From Streptomyces sp. NBC_00224 (lineage in GTDB: Bacteria; Actinomycetota; Actinomycetes; Streptomycetales; Streptomycetaceae), in contig NZ_CP108106.1 in NCBI RefSeq assembly GCF_041435195.1, positions 3,286,001-3,350,000 of the forward strand: a stretch of 64,000 nt of DNA. Reading direction: 5' to 3'. Position 1 is the stretch's first letter. The number at the start of each line of letters is the position of its first letter. The notes beneath the pieces are model-generated. The model saw only the letters and a list, made by a program, of their open reading frames with translations. It was not told the origin of the DNA and searched no databases. Shown here piece by piece: positions 15,996 through 24,586 of the stretch. A program made the position numbers and the translations under genes.

Positions 15996-16832
15996 TCAGG
16001 GCGTGGCGAGCGCATTGCGGGAGGCCGTGGCGCGGGCGGCGAACCGGCGCACGATCTCCTCGCCCGCCAGCACGCCCCGCTCGTCGAGGACGTCGACGTG
16101 CGGCGCGGTCCAGCCGGAGTCCGCGAGCTCGCCGTGGCCCGGGCGCCAGCCCTCGTCGGCGGCGAGCAGCAGGTCCGCGTCGAGGAGCGAGTCCCCGGCG
16201 GCCAGGGTGAGTTCGGCGCCGGTGCGGCGGGCCACCTCGTGCACGGCGGCGCTCTTGGTGAGCGGTTTCGGCACCGCGTAGATCTTGCGGCCCTGGAGCG
16301 AGACCGTCCAGCCGCGCTCCTCGGCCCAGGCGCCCAGCTCCTTGACCCAGTCCTCGGGCAGCAGCGCGCGCTCGACCACGAGGTAGGCGAACAGGTCCTC
16401 GGCGACCCGCTCCTTGCGCAGCCAGAGCGGGTCGGCGGTGGCCGAGATGTGGGCGCGCACCTCGTCGAGCGTGGCGCACTCGGCGGCGATCGTGGCGTCC
16501 ACGAGCCGCCGCCAGTCGCGGTCGGCCACCCCGTCGACGAGGAGCTGCCCGCCGTTGGCGCAGATGGCGAACTTCGCGGGCAGGCCCGGCAGTTGGATGC
16601 GCTGGTACTGCTTGCGGGTCCGGGTCGTGGTGGGCACGAAGACCGTGTCCGGGTCCGCCTTGAGCGCGGCGAGCAGGGTGGCCGCGTTCTCGGTCATGTA
16701 CGAGAGCGGCTTGTGCTCGTGGATCTCGACGCAGAGCAGCCGAGGCGCCCGGGGGTCGGGCATGGTCAGGTCGAGGGCCGCCGCCGAGTAGATCAGCGTA
16801 CGGTCCAGATCGCTGGCTATCAGGGTGCTCAT
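15996..16832 (-). CDS. HAD-superfamily phosphatase of the Ter-associated operon
   Basis: 278 residues. HAD motif I is SDLDRTLIYS (about residues 7-16, nucleophile Asp), motif II lies near VFVPTTTRTRKQYQRI (Thr), and motif IV is AAGDSLLDADLLL (about 218-230), with a C2-type cap in between like sucrose-phosphate phosphatases. It probably dephosphorylates a sugar or nucleoside intermediate. ATG 16832 overlaps the stop of the upstream phosphoribosyltransferase gene by 4 bases (ATGA), indicating translational coupling. HAD proteins of this type are a standard component of ter biosynthetic modules. Confidence 0.87.
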   Translation of the reverse strand: MSTLIASDLDRTLIYSAAALDLTMPDPRAPRLLCVEIHEHKPLSYMTENAATLLAALKADPDTVFVPTTTRTRKQYQRIQLPGLPAKFAICANGGQLLVDGVADRDWRRLVDATIAAECATLDEVRAHISATADPLWLRKERVAEDLFAYLVVERALLPEDWVKELGAWAEERGWTVSLQGRKIYAVPKPLTKSAAVHEVARRTGAELTLAAGDSLLDADLLLAADEGWRPGHGELADSGWTAPHVDVLDERGVLAGEEIVRRFAARATASRNALATP

Positions 16833-19453
16833 CGGGAGGCCACCGCCTTGCCGTCGGCGCCGGTCGCCCCGCGCGTGTACTGGGGGTGGATCAGTCCTAC
16901 GCAGCTGTACGGCAGGTCGTCGACCCATTCCACCGGTACCCCGCGCTGCTCCGCAAGGAGGCGTACGTGGTCGAGGTCGGCCCCGGCGTCGCGGTGGGCC
17001 AGGATCTTCCAGGGGACGCGGCGCAGCAGGACGCGGGTGGTCTCGCCGACGCCGGGCTTGACGAGGTTGACGTCGTGGATGCCGTACTCCTCGCTGATCC
17101 GCTCGACGGCGGCCCAGCCCTCCCAGGTGGGGCTGCGGTCGGCGGCCCGCAGCGCCTTGGCCTCGCGCTCGACGTCGGCGGCGACCTCGTCGAAGCGGGC
17201 GGCGACGGCGTCCAGGAAGTCCACCGAGACGTCGGAGTCCGCCAGCTCGCGGTAGAACTTGGCGCCGTGGAAGTCGCCGGGCCCGATCAGGTCCTTGCGC
17301 AGCACGGTCCGCGATATCAGCCCCGACACGGTCGAGTTGAGGCACGCGGACGGGATCAGGAAGTCCTCGCGGGTGCCGTACGTACGGACGCAGGAGCCGG
17401 GGTCGGCGAGGACGGCGATCTCCGGGTCGAAGCGGTCAACCCCCGAGGATTCGGCGAACTCCCGGATCGCCGCGGCCAGTTCGCGCGTGATGGCGCCCTT
17501 GCCGGTCCAGCCGTCGACGAAGACGACGTCGGCGGGGTCGTGGTGGGCGGCGAGCCAGCGCAGCGCGTTGGGGTCGATGCCGCGGCCGCGCACGATGGAG
17601 ACGGCGTAGTGCGGCAGGTCGAGCCCGTGCCGCTGCCCGGCCCAGCGGCGCATCAGGACGCCCACGGGGGTGCCCGCGCGGGCCAGCGAGACCAGGACCG
17701 GGCGGGGCGACCGCTCGGCCAGGACCGTCTCGGTCACGACGCCCACGGCACGGGCGATGCGCTCGGCCGAGGAGTCGAGCGCGGTGCGGAAGAGCTCCTG
17801 GTACTGGGGGGACGGCTGGTACTCGACCGGCAGCGACTCCGCGTAGTGGGCGCCGCCGCTCTGGATCGCCTCCTCGCGCTCCTCGGTCGGCGCCTCAAGC
17901 TCGACCCCGGACAGGTCCTTGAGCAGCCAGCCGACCTCGTCGGGCGCGTACGAGGAGAAGGCGGGCCCCCGGAGGGGCTCGGGCAGGGGCTCGGGCATGG
18001 GGGCACCTTTGGGTACGTACGAGGGGACGACGGCCAGCACGACGTGCGGGATGTGCGCGGCGAGCCTGGCGAGCAGGCCGTCGGGGGCGTGCAGTTCGGG
18101 GGTGTCGGCGGCGGAGTCGACGACGGCCACGACGGTGTCGTACCCGGCGCCGGCCACGTTGTACGCGTAGCGCTCGCCGGGGCCGTCGGCGGGGTCGTCG
18201 TGGGCGGGGAAGACCAGGCGGGTGCGGATGGCGTACCCGGGGTCGTCGACGGCCAGCACGGGCGACCTGGTGGTGGTCGAGTAGCGGACGTCCGTTCCTG
18301 TTCGCTCCAGGGCGAGGGCGAGGCGCAGGGGTGCGTACATCAGCTCCTCGAAGCCGAGCACGAGGGTACGGCCGGGGGTGGGCCCCAGGGCTCCCTTGAT
18401 GGCGGCGGCCATCTGCGGAAGCGCGGCTTCCAGGTGCGTGCGGTGCGCCGGGGTGAAGCCGTGGCGTCCGCCGTCGGGGATGTTGGGGGGCCAGGGGAGG
18501 CCGACGCGGACCGGGGCTGGGGTCGAAGGAACGGCGCCCGGCGCCGGGGTGCCGCTGTGCCCACCCGTGCCGCCCCTGGCGGCACGCATGCCCACAGCGG
18601 CAGCGGGAACAGCAGAGGCAGCCGCAGGCGTCGTGGCCGCCCGGTCAGGGCTTTCGGGAAGGGGCGGGGTGGGGGAATTCTCGTGCTCGGCCGGCAGCGG
18701 CGCCGGGCGCGGGTCCGGCTCGGCCGCGGCCTCGTGCTGCGCCACCAGTGCCATCCCCCGTTCCAGCACCCCCTCCGGCAGGAGAACCGTTCCTGCTGCC
18801 AGGGTCACCAGGGCCACCTCCGCCCCGATCTCCGCCGCGAACGCGGTCAGGCGGGAGCGGTCCGCCGGGGAGCGCATGTCGACCAGGGCGACTATCACGT
18901 ACCGGGTGCGCGGGTACCGCGCGTGCAGCGCCCTGATCGTGTTCAGGACCGTGTTGCCGGTCGAGAACTCGTCGTCGACCAGGACCAGCACCCCGTCCCC
19001 CGCCAGCAGCGCCGGATCCTCCGGCAGCAGCAGGTGGGAGGTCGCGTGGGAGTGGGACTCCTCGAAGCCGCCCGCCCGCGCGACCCCCTCGACGGGGCGG
19101 CGCGTGGAGTGGAGGTAGGGCGCCGCGCCCAGGCCGTCCGCCACCGCGTGGCCGAGGCCCGTCGCGGTCTCCGCGTAGCCCAGGACGACCGCTCCGGCCG
19201 CCTCCGGGCCGAGCAGCTCCCGTACCTCCTCGCCCAGCGCGTACCCCGCCCCGTACACCCGCGAGGGCCGCTGGGGCACGTGCTTGCCCAGCACGTTGGA
19301 GACCAGCAGATGCGCACGCTTGGGGTTGCGGCGCAGGGCGAGGCCCAGCAACTCGGGCAACCGCTCGTCACCCTGGAGTTCGACTCCGAGCCGCTCCGCG
19401 ACCCACGTTCCCGACCAGACCACCACGTTGTCGACGCTCTCCGTCTTTGTCAT
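16829..19453 (-). CDS. Phosphoribosyltransferase-TRSP-StiP fusion
   Basis: 874 residues. Residues about 30-230 form a type I phosphoribosyltransferase with the PRPP loop VLVDDEFSTGNTVL (about 158-170). A Pro/Ala/Thr-rich linker (about 235-325) follows. Residues about 335-480 match the TRSP domain (TLVLGFEELMYAPLRLALAL, VRYSTTTRSPV). The rest resembles StiP/cysteine-protease-like proteins (SSYAPDEVGWLLKDLSGVEL, HYAESLPVEYQPS, VSLARAGTPVGVLMRRW). In many bacteria the last part is a separate gene, so this is a fusion. It overlaps both neighbours by 4 bases. Part of the linker is encoded by a genomic repeat at 18647-18675. Confidence 0.85.
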   Translation of the reverse strand: MTKTESVDNVVVWSGTWVAERLGVELQGDERLPELLGLALRRNPKRAHLLVSNVLGKHVPQRPSRVYGAGYALGEEVRELLGPEAAGAVVLGYAETATGLGHAVADGLGAAPYLHSTRRPVEGVARAGGFEESHSHATSHLLLPEDPALLAGDGVLVLVDDEFSTGNTVLNTIRALHARYPRTRYVIVALVDMRSPADRSRLTAFAAEIGAEVALVTLAAGTVLLPEGVLERGMALVAQHEAAAEPDPRPAPLPAEHENSPTPPLPESPDRAATTPAAASAVPAAAVGMRAARGGTGGHSGTPAPGAVPSTPAPVRVGLPWPPNIPDGGRHGFTPAHRTHLEAALPQMAAAIKGALGPTPGRTLVLGFEELMYAPLRLALALERTGTDVRYSTTTRSPVLAVDDPGYAIRTRLVFPAHDDPADGPGERYAYNVAGAGYDTVVAVVDSAADTPELHAPDGLLARLAAHIPHVVLAVVPSYVPKGAPMPEPLPEPLRGPAFSSYAPDEVGWLLKDLSGVELEAPTEEREEAIQSGGAHYAESLPVEYQPSPQYQELFRTALDSSAERIARAVGVVTETVLAERSPRPVLVSLARAGTPVGVLMRRWAGQRHGLDLPHYAVSIVRGRGIDPNALRWLAAHHDPADVVFVDGWTGKGAITRELAAAIREFAESSGVDRFDPEIAVLADPGSCVRTYGTREDFLIPSACLNSTVSGLISRTVLRKDLIGPGDFHGAKFYRELADSDVSVDFLDAVAARFDEVAADVEREAKALRAADRSPTWEGWAAVERISEEYGIHDVNLVKPGVGETTRVLLRRVPWKILAHRDAGADLDHVRLLAEQRGVPVEWVDDLPYSCVGLIHPQYTRGATGADGKAVASR

Positions 19454-20613
19454 CCGGCCAGGCCGGCGGTCAGCAGCTCCACGAAGCCGGTGTCCTCGTG
19501 CGCGACGCCGAAGACCTCGGCGCGCAGCAGAGTCCGCTCGGCCCACGCACGGTGCGGCTTCACTTCGTTCATTTTGTTCGTATACGCGGAACGCAGCACT
19601 CCGCCGCCGCCCCGCTCCGGCCGCAGGATGTCCCGGGCGTCGCTGTACTCCTCGTGGCTGACCACCGACAGCGCGTGCACCGGCACCACGTGCGAGGGGT
19701 GGATGCAGGTCTTGCCGAGCAGCCCGTTGGCGCGGTCGAGCTCGATCTCGCGCAGCAGGCCGTCGATGTCGTGCTCGATCAGCGTGTCGCGCAGTTCCTC
19801 CGCACGCCCCTCAAGGAAGGGGCTGCGGCGCAGCTGGGGCTTGAACATGCGCTCCTGGAGCCTGAAGTACTCCCAGACCGGGCCGGTGATCGTGAAGCCC
19901 GTGCCGTCGGCGCGGCCCAGCACGTTGACCACGTCCGCGATCACCCCGGCCACGATCTGCACGTCGTACGCCGTCATGTCCGGCGAGCGCCGCAGCCCGT
20001 ACGCCGAGCAGAAGTCGGTCACGCCGAGCCGCAGCGCCAGCACCCGGTCGCGGTACTTGTCGACGGTCCGGGCGATGCCGGTCAGCGTCTCGCAGCGGGT
20101 CTCCAGGTGCAGCAGCTCGGGCGATTCGAGCACCGGCATGGCGAACAGCCGCCGCCCGCAGGCCGCCTCGGCCGCGCCCAGCGCCTCCAGGAACGGCACC
20201 CCGCGCTCCTCGGTGAACTTCGGCAGTACGAATCCGGACAGCATCCGCACCGAGGAGCCGAGCCGCCGCACCAGATCGGGGATCTGGGCGGGCTCGCGGA
20301 CCCGGATGAACAGCAGCGGGGTCTGTCCGCCGCGCGCGTCGAGGTCGGCGAACTGGCGGACCAGATTGGCCTCCGCCCCCGCCACCTCGGCGTCGTCGAT
20401 CGAGTCCTCCAGGCAGAGCACCATGGACACGACACCCCGGCGGGCCTGCTTGAGCACGTCGTCGGCGAGCGTGGGGCGGGTCGCGGGGCTGTAGAGCGTC
20501 GCCCCCAGGGCGGCGGACAGCACCCGCGCGGGAGAGTCCGAGTCGAACTCGACGGGTTCCCGGTGGAACAGGTCCTTACGAGCAGCAGGCGGAACGTGCC
20601 CGAAGTGACGCAT
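19450..20613 (-). CDS. CitE-like HpcH/HpaI aldolase/lyase of the Ter-associated operon
   Basis: 387 residues from ATG 20613 after AGGGGAAT. TIM-barrel lyase of the CitE/HpcH type: VVSMVLCLEDSIDDAEVAGA (catalytic Glu/Asp, about 60-80), GFVLPKFTEE, LRLGVTDFCSAYGLRRSPDM and LLGKTCIHPSHV, a near-invariant C-terminal signature. It probably makes or cleaves a C-C bond in an acyl-CoA- or oxoacid-like intermediate. It is the promoter-proximal gene of the four-gene operon and overlaps the next gene by 4 bases. Homologues accompany TRSP/StiP proteins in ter loci. Confidence 0.87.
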   Translation of the reverse strand: MRHFGHVPPAARKDLFHREPVEFDSDSPARVLSAALGATLYSPATRPTLADDVLKQARRGVVSMVLCLEDSIDDAEVAGAEANLVRQFADLDARGGQTPLLFIRVREPAQIPDLVRRLGSSVRMLSGFVLPKFTEERGVPFLEALGAAEAACGRRLFAMPVLESPELLHLETRCETLTGIARTVDKYRDRVLALRLGVTDFCSAYGLRRSPDMTAYDVQIVAGVIADVVNVLGRADGTGFTITGPVWEYFRLQERMFKPQLRRSPFLEGRAEELRDTLIEHDIDGLLREIELDRANGLLGKTCIHPSHVVPVHALSVVSHEEYSDARDILRPERGGGGVLRSAYTNKMNEVKPHRAWAERTLLRAEVFGVAHEDTGFVELLTAGLAG

Positions 20614-20673
20614 ATGGATTCCCCTGTACTGCAACGATGGCCCGGACTGAGTGAGGGTGGGTGGCCGGTAATA

Positions 20674-20780
20674 GTACGTAAGAACACATGTCGCGAGTTC
20701 CCCGCGTGCGTGAAATCCAGGTAACCGGCCCGCGCCCTTCCCGTGGCGCGCGCGGACGCGGTACGTAAGGTACGTACCGC
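20674..20780. promoter_or_regulatory. Divergent regulatory region with repeated GTACGTAAG and a 10-bp dyad
   Basis: The 240-base space between the CitE-like gene and the TerD gene contains GTACGTAAG twice (20674-20682 and 20761-20769). The second is inside an inverted repeat with perfect 10-base arms, GCGGTACGTA-agg-TACGTACCGC (20758-20780). One copy lies toward each promoter. It looks like the operator of a shared regulator for the Ter block; the regulator is not in the window. Confidence 0.5.
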
Positions 20781-20853
20781 TCATCTGCGGGACAAGGCCG
20801 CCCTCGGGCCCCCGCGTTGTCCGGGCGGGCGGCGGGAAGGCAGGATTGCGACC

Positions 20854-21762
20854 ATGACGCACGCGATGCTGAAGGGATCCAACGTCCCGCTGGACGCCAT
20901 GGCCGTGAGGGCCGTGCTCCGCTGGACGCCGGGCGCCGACGTCCCGGACGTGGACGCCTCGGCGCTGCTGCTCGCCGCCGACGGCCGGGTGCGCTCCGAC
21001 GAGGACTTCGTCTTCTACAACCAGCCGCGCCACCCCTCGGGCCTGGTGCGGCGGCTGCCGAAGAAGCGGGTCGGGGACGGACTGACCGACACCATCGAGG
21101 CGGATCTGGCCGCGCTGGACCCGTCCGTCGACCGCGTCCTGGTCACCGCCTCCTCGGACGGCGCGACCTTCGGGTCCGTACGCGACCTGCGGATCCTGCT
21201 GTACGACGCGGGGCCGGGCGGCACCGAGCCGCTGGCTGTCTTCGATGTGAAGGCGGAGACCGGCGAGGAGACCGCGATCATCTGCGGCGAGCTCTACCGG
21301 CGCGGCGAGACGTGGAAGTTCCGCGCGGTGGGGCAGGGCTATCCGACCGGTCTGGTGGGTCTGGCGACGGAGTACGGGATCTCCGTGGACGAGGACGGCG
21401 AGGCGGGCGAGGAGGCCGACGCGGGCTCCTCCGGCGCCGACCGGGCCAGGACCCACGGCCAGGCCTCGCCCGGGGCCCACTCGGCGTCCGTGCCGCAGCC
21501 GCACGCCGTTCCCCCGGACCGGTCGCAGCCGCAGACCGAGCCCTATGTGCCGCCGCTGCCGTCCGCCTCGCCGCCCTCCTACGGCTATCCGCAGCCCGCG
21601 CCGCCGCAGCACCCTCCCGTGCACCAGCCCTCGTACGGCTATCCGCAGCCCGCGTCGGCGCAGCCCGGCTACGGCTATCCGCAGCCGGCGGCCGCGGCGG
21701 CGCACCCCGGGAACCCGGACTTCGTGCTGCCGCCGATGGGGCCGCAGTTCATTCGGCAGTGA
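20854..21762 (+). CDS. TerD-family protein with YGYPQP-repeat tail
   Basis: 302 residues. Residues about 1-190 are a TerD domain ([69 protein letters not shown]). The usual acidic TGEGEGDDE segment is replaced by a basic stretch ([11 protein letters not shown]), so Ca2+ binding may differ. The C-terminal ~110 residues are Pro/Ala/Gln/Tyr-rich with four YGYPQP repeats and end in [10 protein letters not shown]. The start ATG 20854 lies 7 bases after CAGGAT without a Shine-Dalgarno. Divergent from the biosynthetic operon. Confidence 0.88.
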   Translation: MTHAMLKGSNVPLDAMAVRAVLRWTPGADVPDVDASALLLAADGRVRSDEDFVFYNQPRHPSGLVRRLPKKRVGDGLTDTIEADLAALDPSVDRVLVTASSDGATFGSVRDLRILLYDAGPGGTEPLAVFDVKAETGEETAIICGELYRRGETWKFRAVGQGYPTGLVGLATEYGISVDEDGEAGEEADAGSSGADRARTHGQASPGAHSASVPQPHAVPPDRSQPQTEPYVPPLPSASPPSYGYPQPAPPQHPPVHQPSYGYPQPASAQPGYGYPQPAAAAAHPGNPDFVLPPMGPQFIRQ

Positions 21763-21814
21763 CGGGCGGGGCCGGGCGGGCGGCTGCCCGCCTGACCCGC
21801 TCACGGGCGCACTC

Positions 21815-22552
21815 TCAGGCCTTCGTCTTGTAGCCGCGCCCCCACTGGAGCCCCCATCCGTAGAGGCGGTCCAGCTCGGCCTGGAAGCCGTACACGAACT
21901 TCACCTCGCGGCGCACGACCATGTCCCCCTTGATGTTCTCGATGGAGACGACGGCGCAGGAGCGGGCCTGCGGGGCGTGCTCGTCCAGGTCGATCTCTAT
22001 GCGCGGGCCGTTGCTCGGGTAGAGCGTGACTTTGGCGTGCGTACGGTCGAAGGCGGGCGTCTGGTCGTAGATGTAGACGAAGACCAGCAGCCGCTTGATG
22101 GACTCGCGGTGGTCGAGGTTGACGTAGATCGTCTCGCCGGACGGCGAGCCGAACCGGTCGTCGCCGCTGAGCTGGACGTACGGCGCCGCGTTGGTGGCGC
22201 CGAAGAAGCCGCCGAGCGGCTGCACCACGCCCTTGGAGCCGTCGTTGAGCTCGTAGAGGCAGCCGAGGTCGAGGTCGACGTTGACCACGCCCTGGGTGTG
22301 CGCCTGGACCACATCGGGCTTGAACAGCTTGAACGGGTGCCGCAGCACGCTGGGCCCCGACCGGCCGCCGAAGTCGGAGGTGCGCATCCGCCACGACAGG
22401 TTGACGCGCAGCGACCCGGAGTTGGCGCCCTGCTTGCCGAGCGAGACCACCGGGTGCCGTTTGGTCAGCTCGATGGCGTTGCTCGCGGCGCTGCCCGTGT
22501 CGAACTGCGCCGAGGGCCTGCCGCCGCGCAGCAGGTTGTCCCAGAAGGCCAT
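21815..22552 (-). CDS. TerA/TerD-like tellurium resistance protein
   Basis: 245 residues. The N-terminal part (IELTKRHPVVSLGKQGANSG, LRVNLSWRM) and the middle (VDLDLGCLYELNDGSKGVVQ, PYVQLSGDDRFGSPSGETIY) form one TerD-like beta-sandwich of the TerA type, with acidic residues for Ca2+. The end is FQAELDRLYGWGLQWGRGYK. TerA-like proteins act with TerD and TerC in phage, colicin and oxyanion stress complexes. It converges on the YGYPQP-tailed TerD gene, with 52 bases between stops. Confidence 0.85.
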   Translation of the reverse strand: MAFWDNLLRGGRPSAQFDTGSAASNAIELTKRHPVVSLGKQGANSGSLRVNLSWRMRTSDFGGRSGPSVLRHPFKLFKPDVVQAHTQGVVNVDLDLGCLYELNDGSKGVVQPLGGFFGATNAAPYVQLSGDDRFGSPSGETIYVNLDHRESIKRLLVFVYIYDQTPAFDRTHAKVTLYPSNGPRIEIDLDEHAPQARSCAVVSIENIKGDMVVRREVKFVYGFQAELDRLYGWGLQWGRGYKTKA

Positions 22553-22605
22553 CTGTTCCCCACCCCTATACGAACCAAGTGAACGGCCCCGCACCGGAAA
22601 GAACG

Positions 22606-22645
22606 GCGGGGCGGCCGGAAGGCGCGAACCTTCCGGCCGCCCCGC
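22606..22645 (-). terminator. Strong terminator hairpin after the DUF475 gene
   Basis: Perfect 17-base GC-rich arms (GCGGGGCGGCCGGAAGG and complement) around a 6-base loop CGCGAA, 40 bases after the DUF475 stop and before the TerA-like gene. Confidence 0.88.
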
Positions 22646-22685
22646 TCAGAGCGTTCCGCAATCGTCGACGGGTCACACCACGGAT

Positions 22686-23843
22686 TCAGACCCCCGTGGA
22701 GACTTCCGCCTTCTCACTGAAATCCCCGCCGCCCTCCGCGGCGATCCGCTTGTTGCGGCGGACCGAGGACCAGAAGGACCAGGCGATCAGGAGGACGCCG
22801 ACGCTGCCGGTGATGACCTCGTGGATCTCGTACTGGATGGTGACGAGCAGGATCACGGCGAGGGCGCCGATCGCGTAGTGCGCGCCGTGCTCCAGGTAGA
22901 CGTAGTCGTCCAGGGTGCCCTGGCGGACCAGGTAGACCGTGAGGGACCGCACGTACATGGCGCCGATGCCGAGGCCGAGCGCCATCAGGACGATGTCGTT
23001 GGTGATGGCGAAGGCGCCGATGACGCCGTCGAAGGAGAACGAGGCGTCCAGGACCTCAAGGTAGAGGAACATGAAGAACGCGGCCTTGCCGGCGAGCAGG
23101 ACCGCCGAGGCGCCGCCCTTGCCGCTCTTCTTGGCCTCTTCCTCGGCCTCCAGCTCGGCTTCTTCCTCTTCCTCCAGCTTGTCCTCGAAGTAGCCGGAGA
23201 GGCCGCCCACGATCATGTACGTGATCAGACCGGCGATGCCGGAGATGAGGACCGTCTCGCCCTTGTCCGCGTGCGCCCCGCCGTGCAGATGGGCGTGGGT
23301 CGCGAAGGTCATCGAGGAGACGAGCAGGACGCCGAGCGCGATGGCGACCGAGAGCATGTCGACCTTGCCGAGCTTGGCCAGCGGCCGCTCAAGCCAGCGC
23401 AGCCACTGGATGTCCCGGTCCTCGAAGATGAAGTCCAGGAAGATCATGAGCAGGAACATGCCACCGAAGGCGGCGATCGACGCGTGCGCGTCGGTCACCA
23501 GTTCCTTGTAGTGCTCCTTCTCGTTCAGCGCCAGGTTGACGGCCTCGATGGGGCCGATCTTGGCGCTGATGGCGACGATGACGACGGGGAAGACCAGTCG
23601 CATACCGAAGACGGCGATGAGCACGCCGATCGTGAGGAAGATCTTCTGCCAGAAGGCATTCATCTTCTTCAGAATTCCGGCGTTGACCACCGCGTTGTCG
23701 AACGACAGCGAGATCTCCAGGATGGACAGGATCGCCACGATCCCGAAGGCCGTCCAGCCGCCGTAGAGCACCGCAAGGACAAGACCGACCGCAGTGATCA
23801 CGAATGACCAGCCGAAGGTTTTCAGAATCACTGACTTCCCCAT
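22686..23843 (-). CDS. DUF475 (TerC-like) integral membrane protein
   Basis: 385 residues, about nine membrane helices. Conserved acidic intramembrane motifs ILEISLSFDNAVVNAGIL (about 40-57) and YLEVLDASFSFDGVIGAFA (about 255-275) are the paired E/D-FDN-type motifs shared with TerC, thought to coordinate a metal. A central cytoplasmic loop is extremely acidic (EEEEEAELEAEEEAK). TerC-type proteins form the membrane part of Ter complexes. It is transcribed after the two TerD genes and separated from them by a hairpin. Confidence 0.9.
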   Translation of the reverse strand: MGKSVILKTFGWSFVITAVGLVLAVLYGGWTAFGIVAILSILEISLSFDNAVVNAGILKKMNAFWQKIFLTIGVLIAVFGMRLVFPVVIVAISAKIGPIEAVNLALNEKEHYKELVTDAHASIAAFGGMFLLMIFLDFIFEDRDIQWLRWLERPLAKLGKVDMLSVAIALGVLLVSSMTFATHAHLHGGAHADKGETVLISGIAGLITYMIVGGLSGYFEDKLEEEEEAELEAEEEAKKSGKGGASAVLLAGKAAFFMFLYLEVLDASFSFDGVIGAFAITNDIVLMALGLGIGAMYVRSLTVYLVRQGTLDDYVYLEHGAHYAIGALAVILLVTIQYEIHEVITGSVGVLLIAWSFWSSVRRNKRIAAEGGGDFSEKAEVSTGV

Positions 23844-23857
23844 CTAGCTAGTGGGGG

Positions 23858-23881
23858 TCCCCCCAGACGGAGTCTGGGGGA
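23858..23881 (-). terminator. Hairpin between TerD and DUF475 genes
   Basis: Arms TCCCCCCAGAC and GTCTGGGGGA around a short GGA loop, 39 bases past the TerD stop and just upstream of the DUF475 start. It may attenuate rather than fully stop transcription. Confidence 0.7.
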
Positions 23882-23919
23882 GGGTCTCCCCCCGCGCCGC
23901 ACCCGACTTGGGCGTGGCT

Positions 23920-24495
23920 TTACGAAACGTTGACCCCGAAGTCTAGAGCGATCCCCCGGAGTCCGGACGCGTACCCCTGACCGACCGCACGGAACTTCCA
24001 CTCGCCGCCGTAGCGGTAGAGCTCGCCGAAGATCATCGCGGTCTCGGTGGAGGCGTCCTCGCTCAGGTCGTAGCGCGCGAGTTCCTGGCCGTCGGCCTGG
24101 TTGACCACCCGGATGAAGGCATTGCTGACCTGGCCGAACGTCTGGCCTCGGTTGTCCGCCTCATGGATCGAGACAGGGAAGACGATCTTGTCGCAGCCGG
24201 CCGGCACCTTCGTCAGGTCGACGATGAGCGACTCGTCGTCGCCCTCGCCCTCACCCGTGAGGTTGTCCCCGGTGTGCTCGACCGAGCCCTCCGGGCTCGT
24301 CAGGTTGTTGTAGAAGACGAAGTAGTCGTCGCCGAGCACGCGCCCGGTCGCGCACAGCAGCGCGCTGGCGTCGAGGTCGAAGTCGGCTCCGGTGGTGGAA
24401 CGCGCGTCCCAGCCGAGGCCGACCAGCACCTGGGTGAGGTTCGGTGCGGCCTTGGACAGGGAGACATTGCCCCCCTTGGCGAGCGTGACGCCCAT
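23920..24495 (-). CDS. terD: TerD family protein (paralogue 2)
   Basis: 191 residues, the usual TerD length. [35 protein letters not shown] (Ca2+-binding Asp cluster), [20 protein letters not shown] and [20 protein letters not shown] are all intact. TerD domains bind Ca2+ and assemble in tellurite, phage and oxidative stress response complexes. It is very close in sequence to the adjacent paralogue at 24587-25162, indicating local duplication. A perfect hairpin separates the two genes. Confidence 0.93.
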   Translation of the reverse strand: MGVTLAKGGNVSLSKAAPNLTQVLVGLGWDARSTTGADFDLDASALLCATGRVLGDDYFVFYNNLTSPEGSVEHTGDNLTGEGEGDDESLIVDLTKVPAGCDKIVFPVSIHEADNRGQTFGQVSNAFIRVVNQADGQELARYDLSEDASTETAMIFGELYRYGGEWKFRAVGQGYASGLRGIALDFGVNVS

Positions 24496-24537
24496 GATCG
24501 TGTGTCCTCCCCTGAGTGGCGAACGAAGGGTTGAGCG

Positions 24538-24571
24538 CGTCCGGCGCCGCACTGGGGTGCGGCGCCGGACG
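24538..24571 (-). terminator. Hairpin between the two TerD paralogues
   Basis: Perfect 14-base arms CGTCCGGCGCCGCAC / GCGGCGCCGGACG with a TGGGGT loop, located 16 bases after the upstream TerD stop. Confidence 0.82.
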
Positions 24572-24586
24572 AGGGAGAGCGACGGC

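Noticed and set aside
16886..20494. 1202-codon plus-strand frame across the Ter biosynthetic operon
   Set aside because: Shadow of three well-supported minus-strand genes with overlapping starts and clear motifs.
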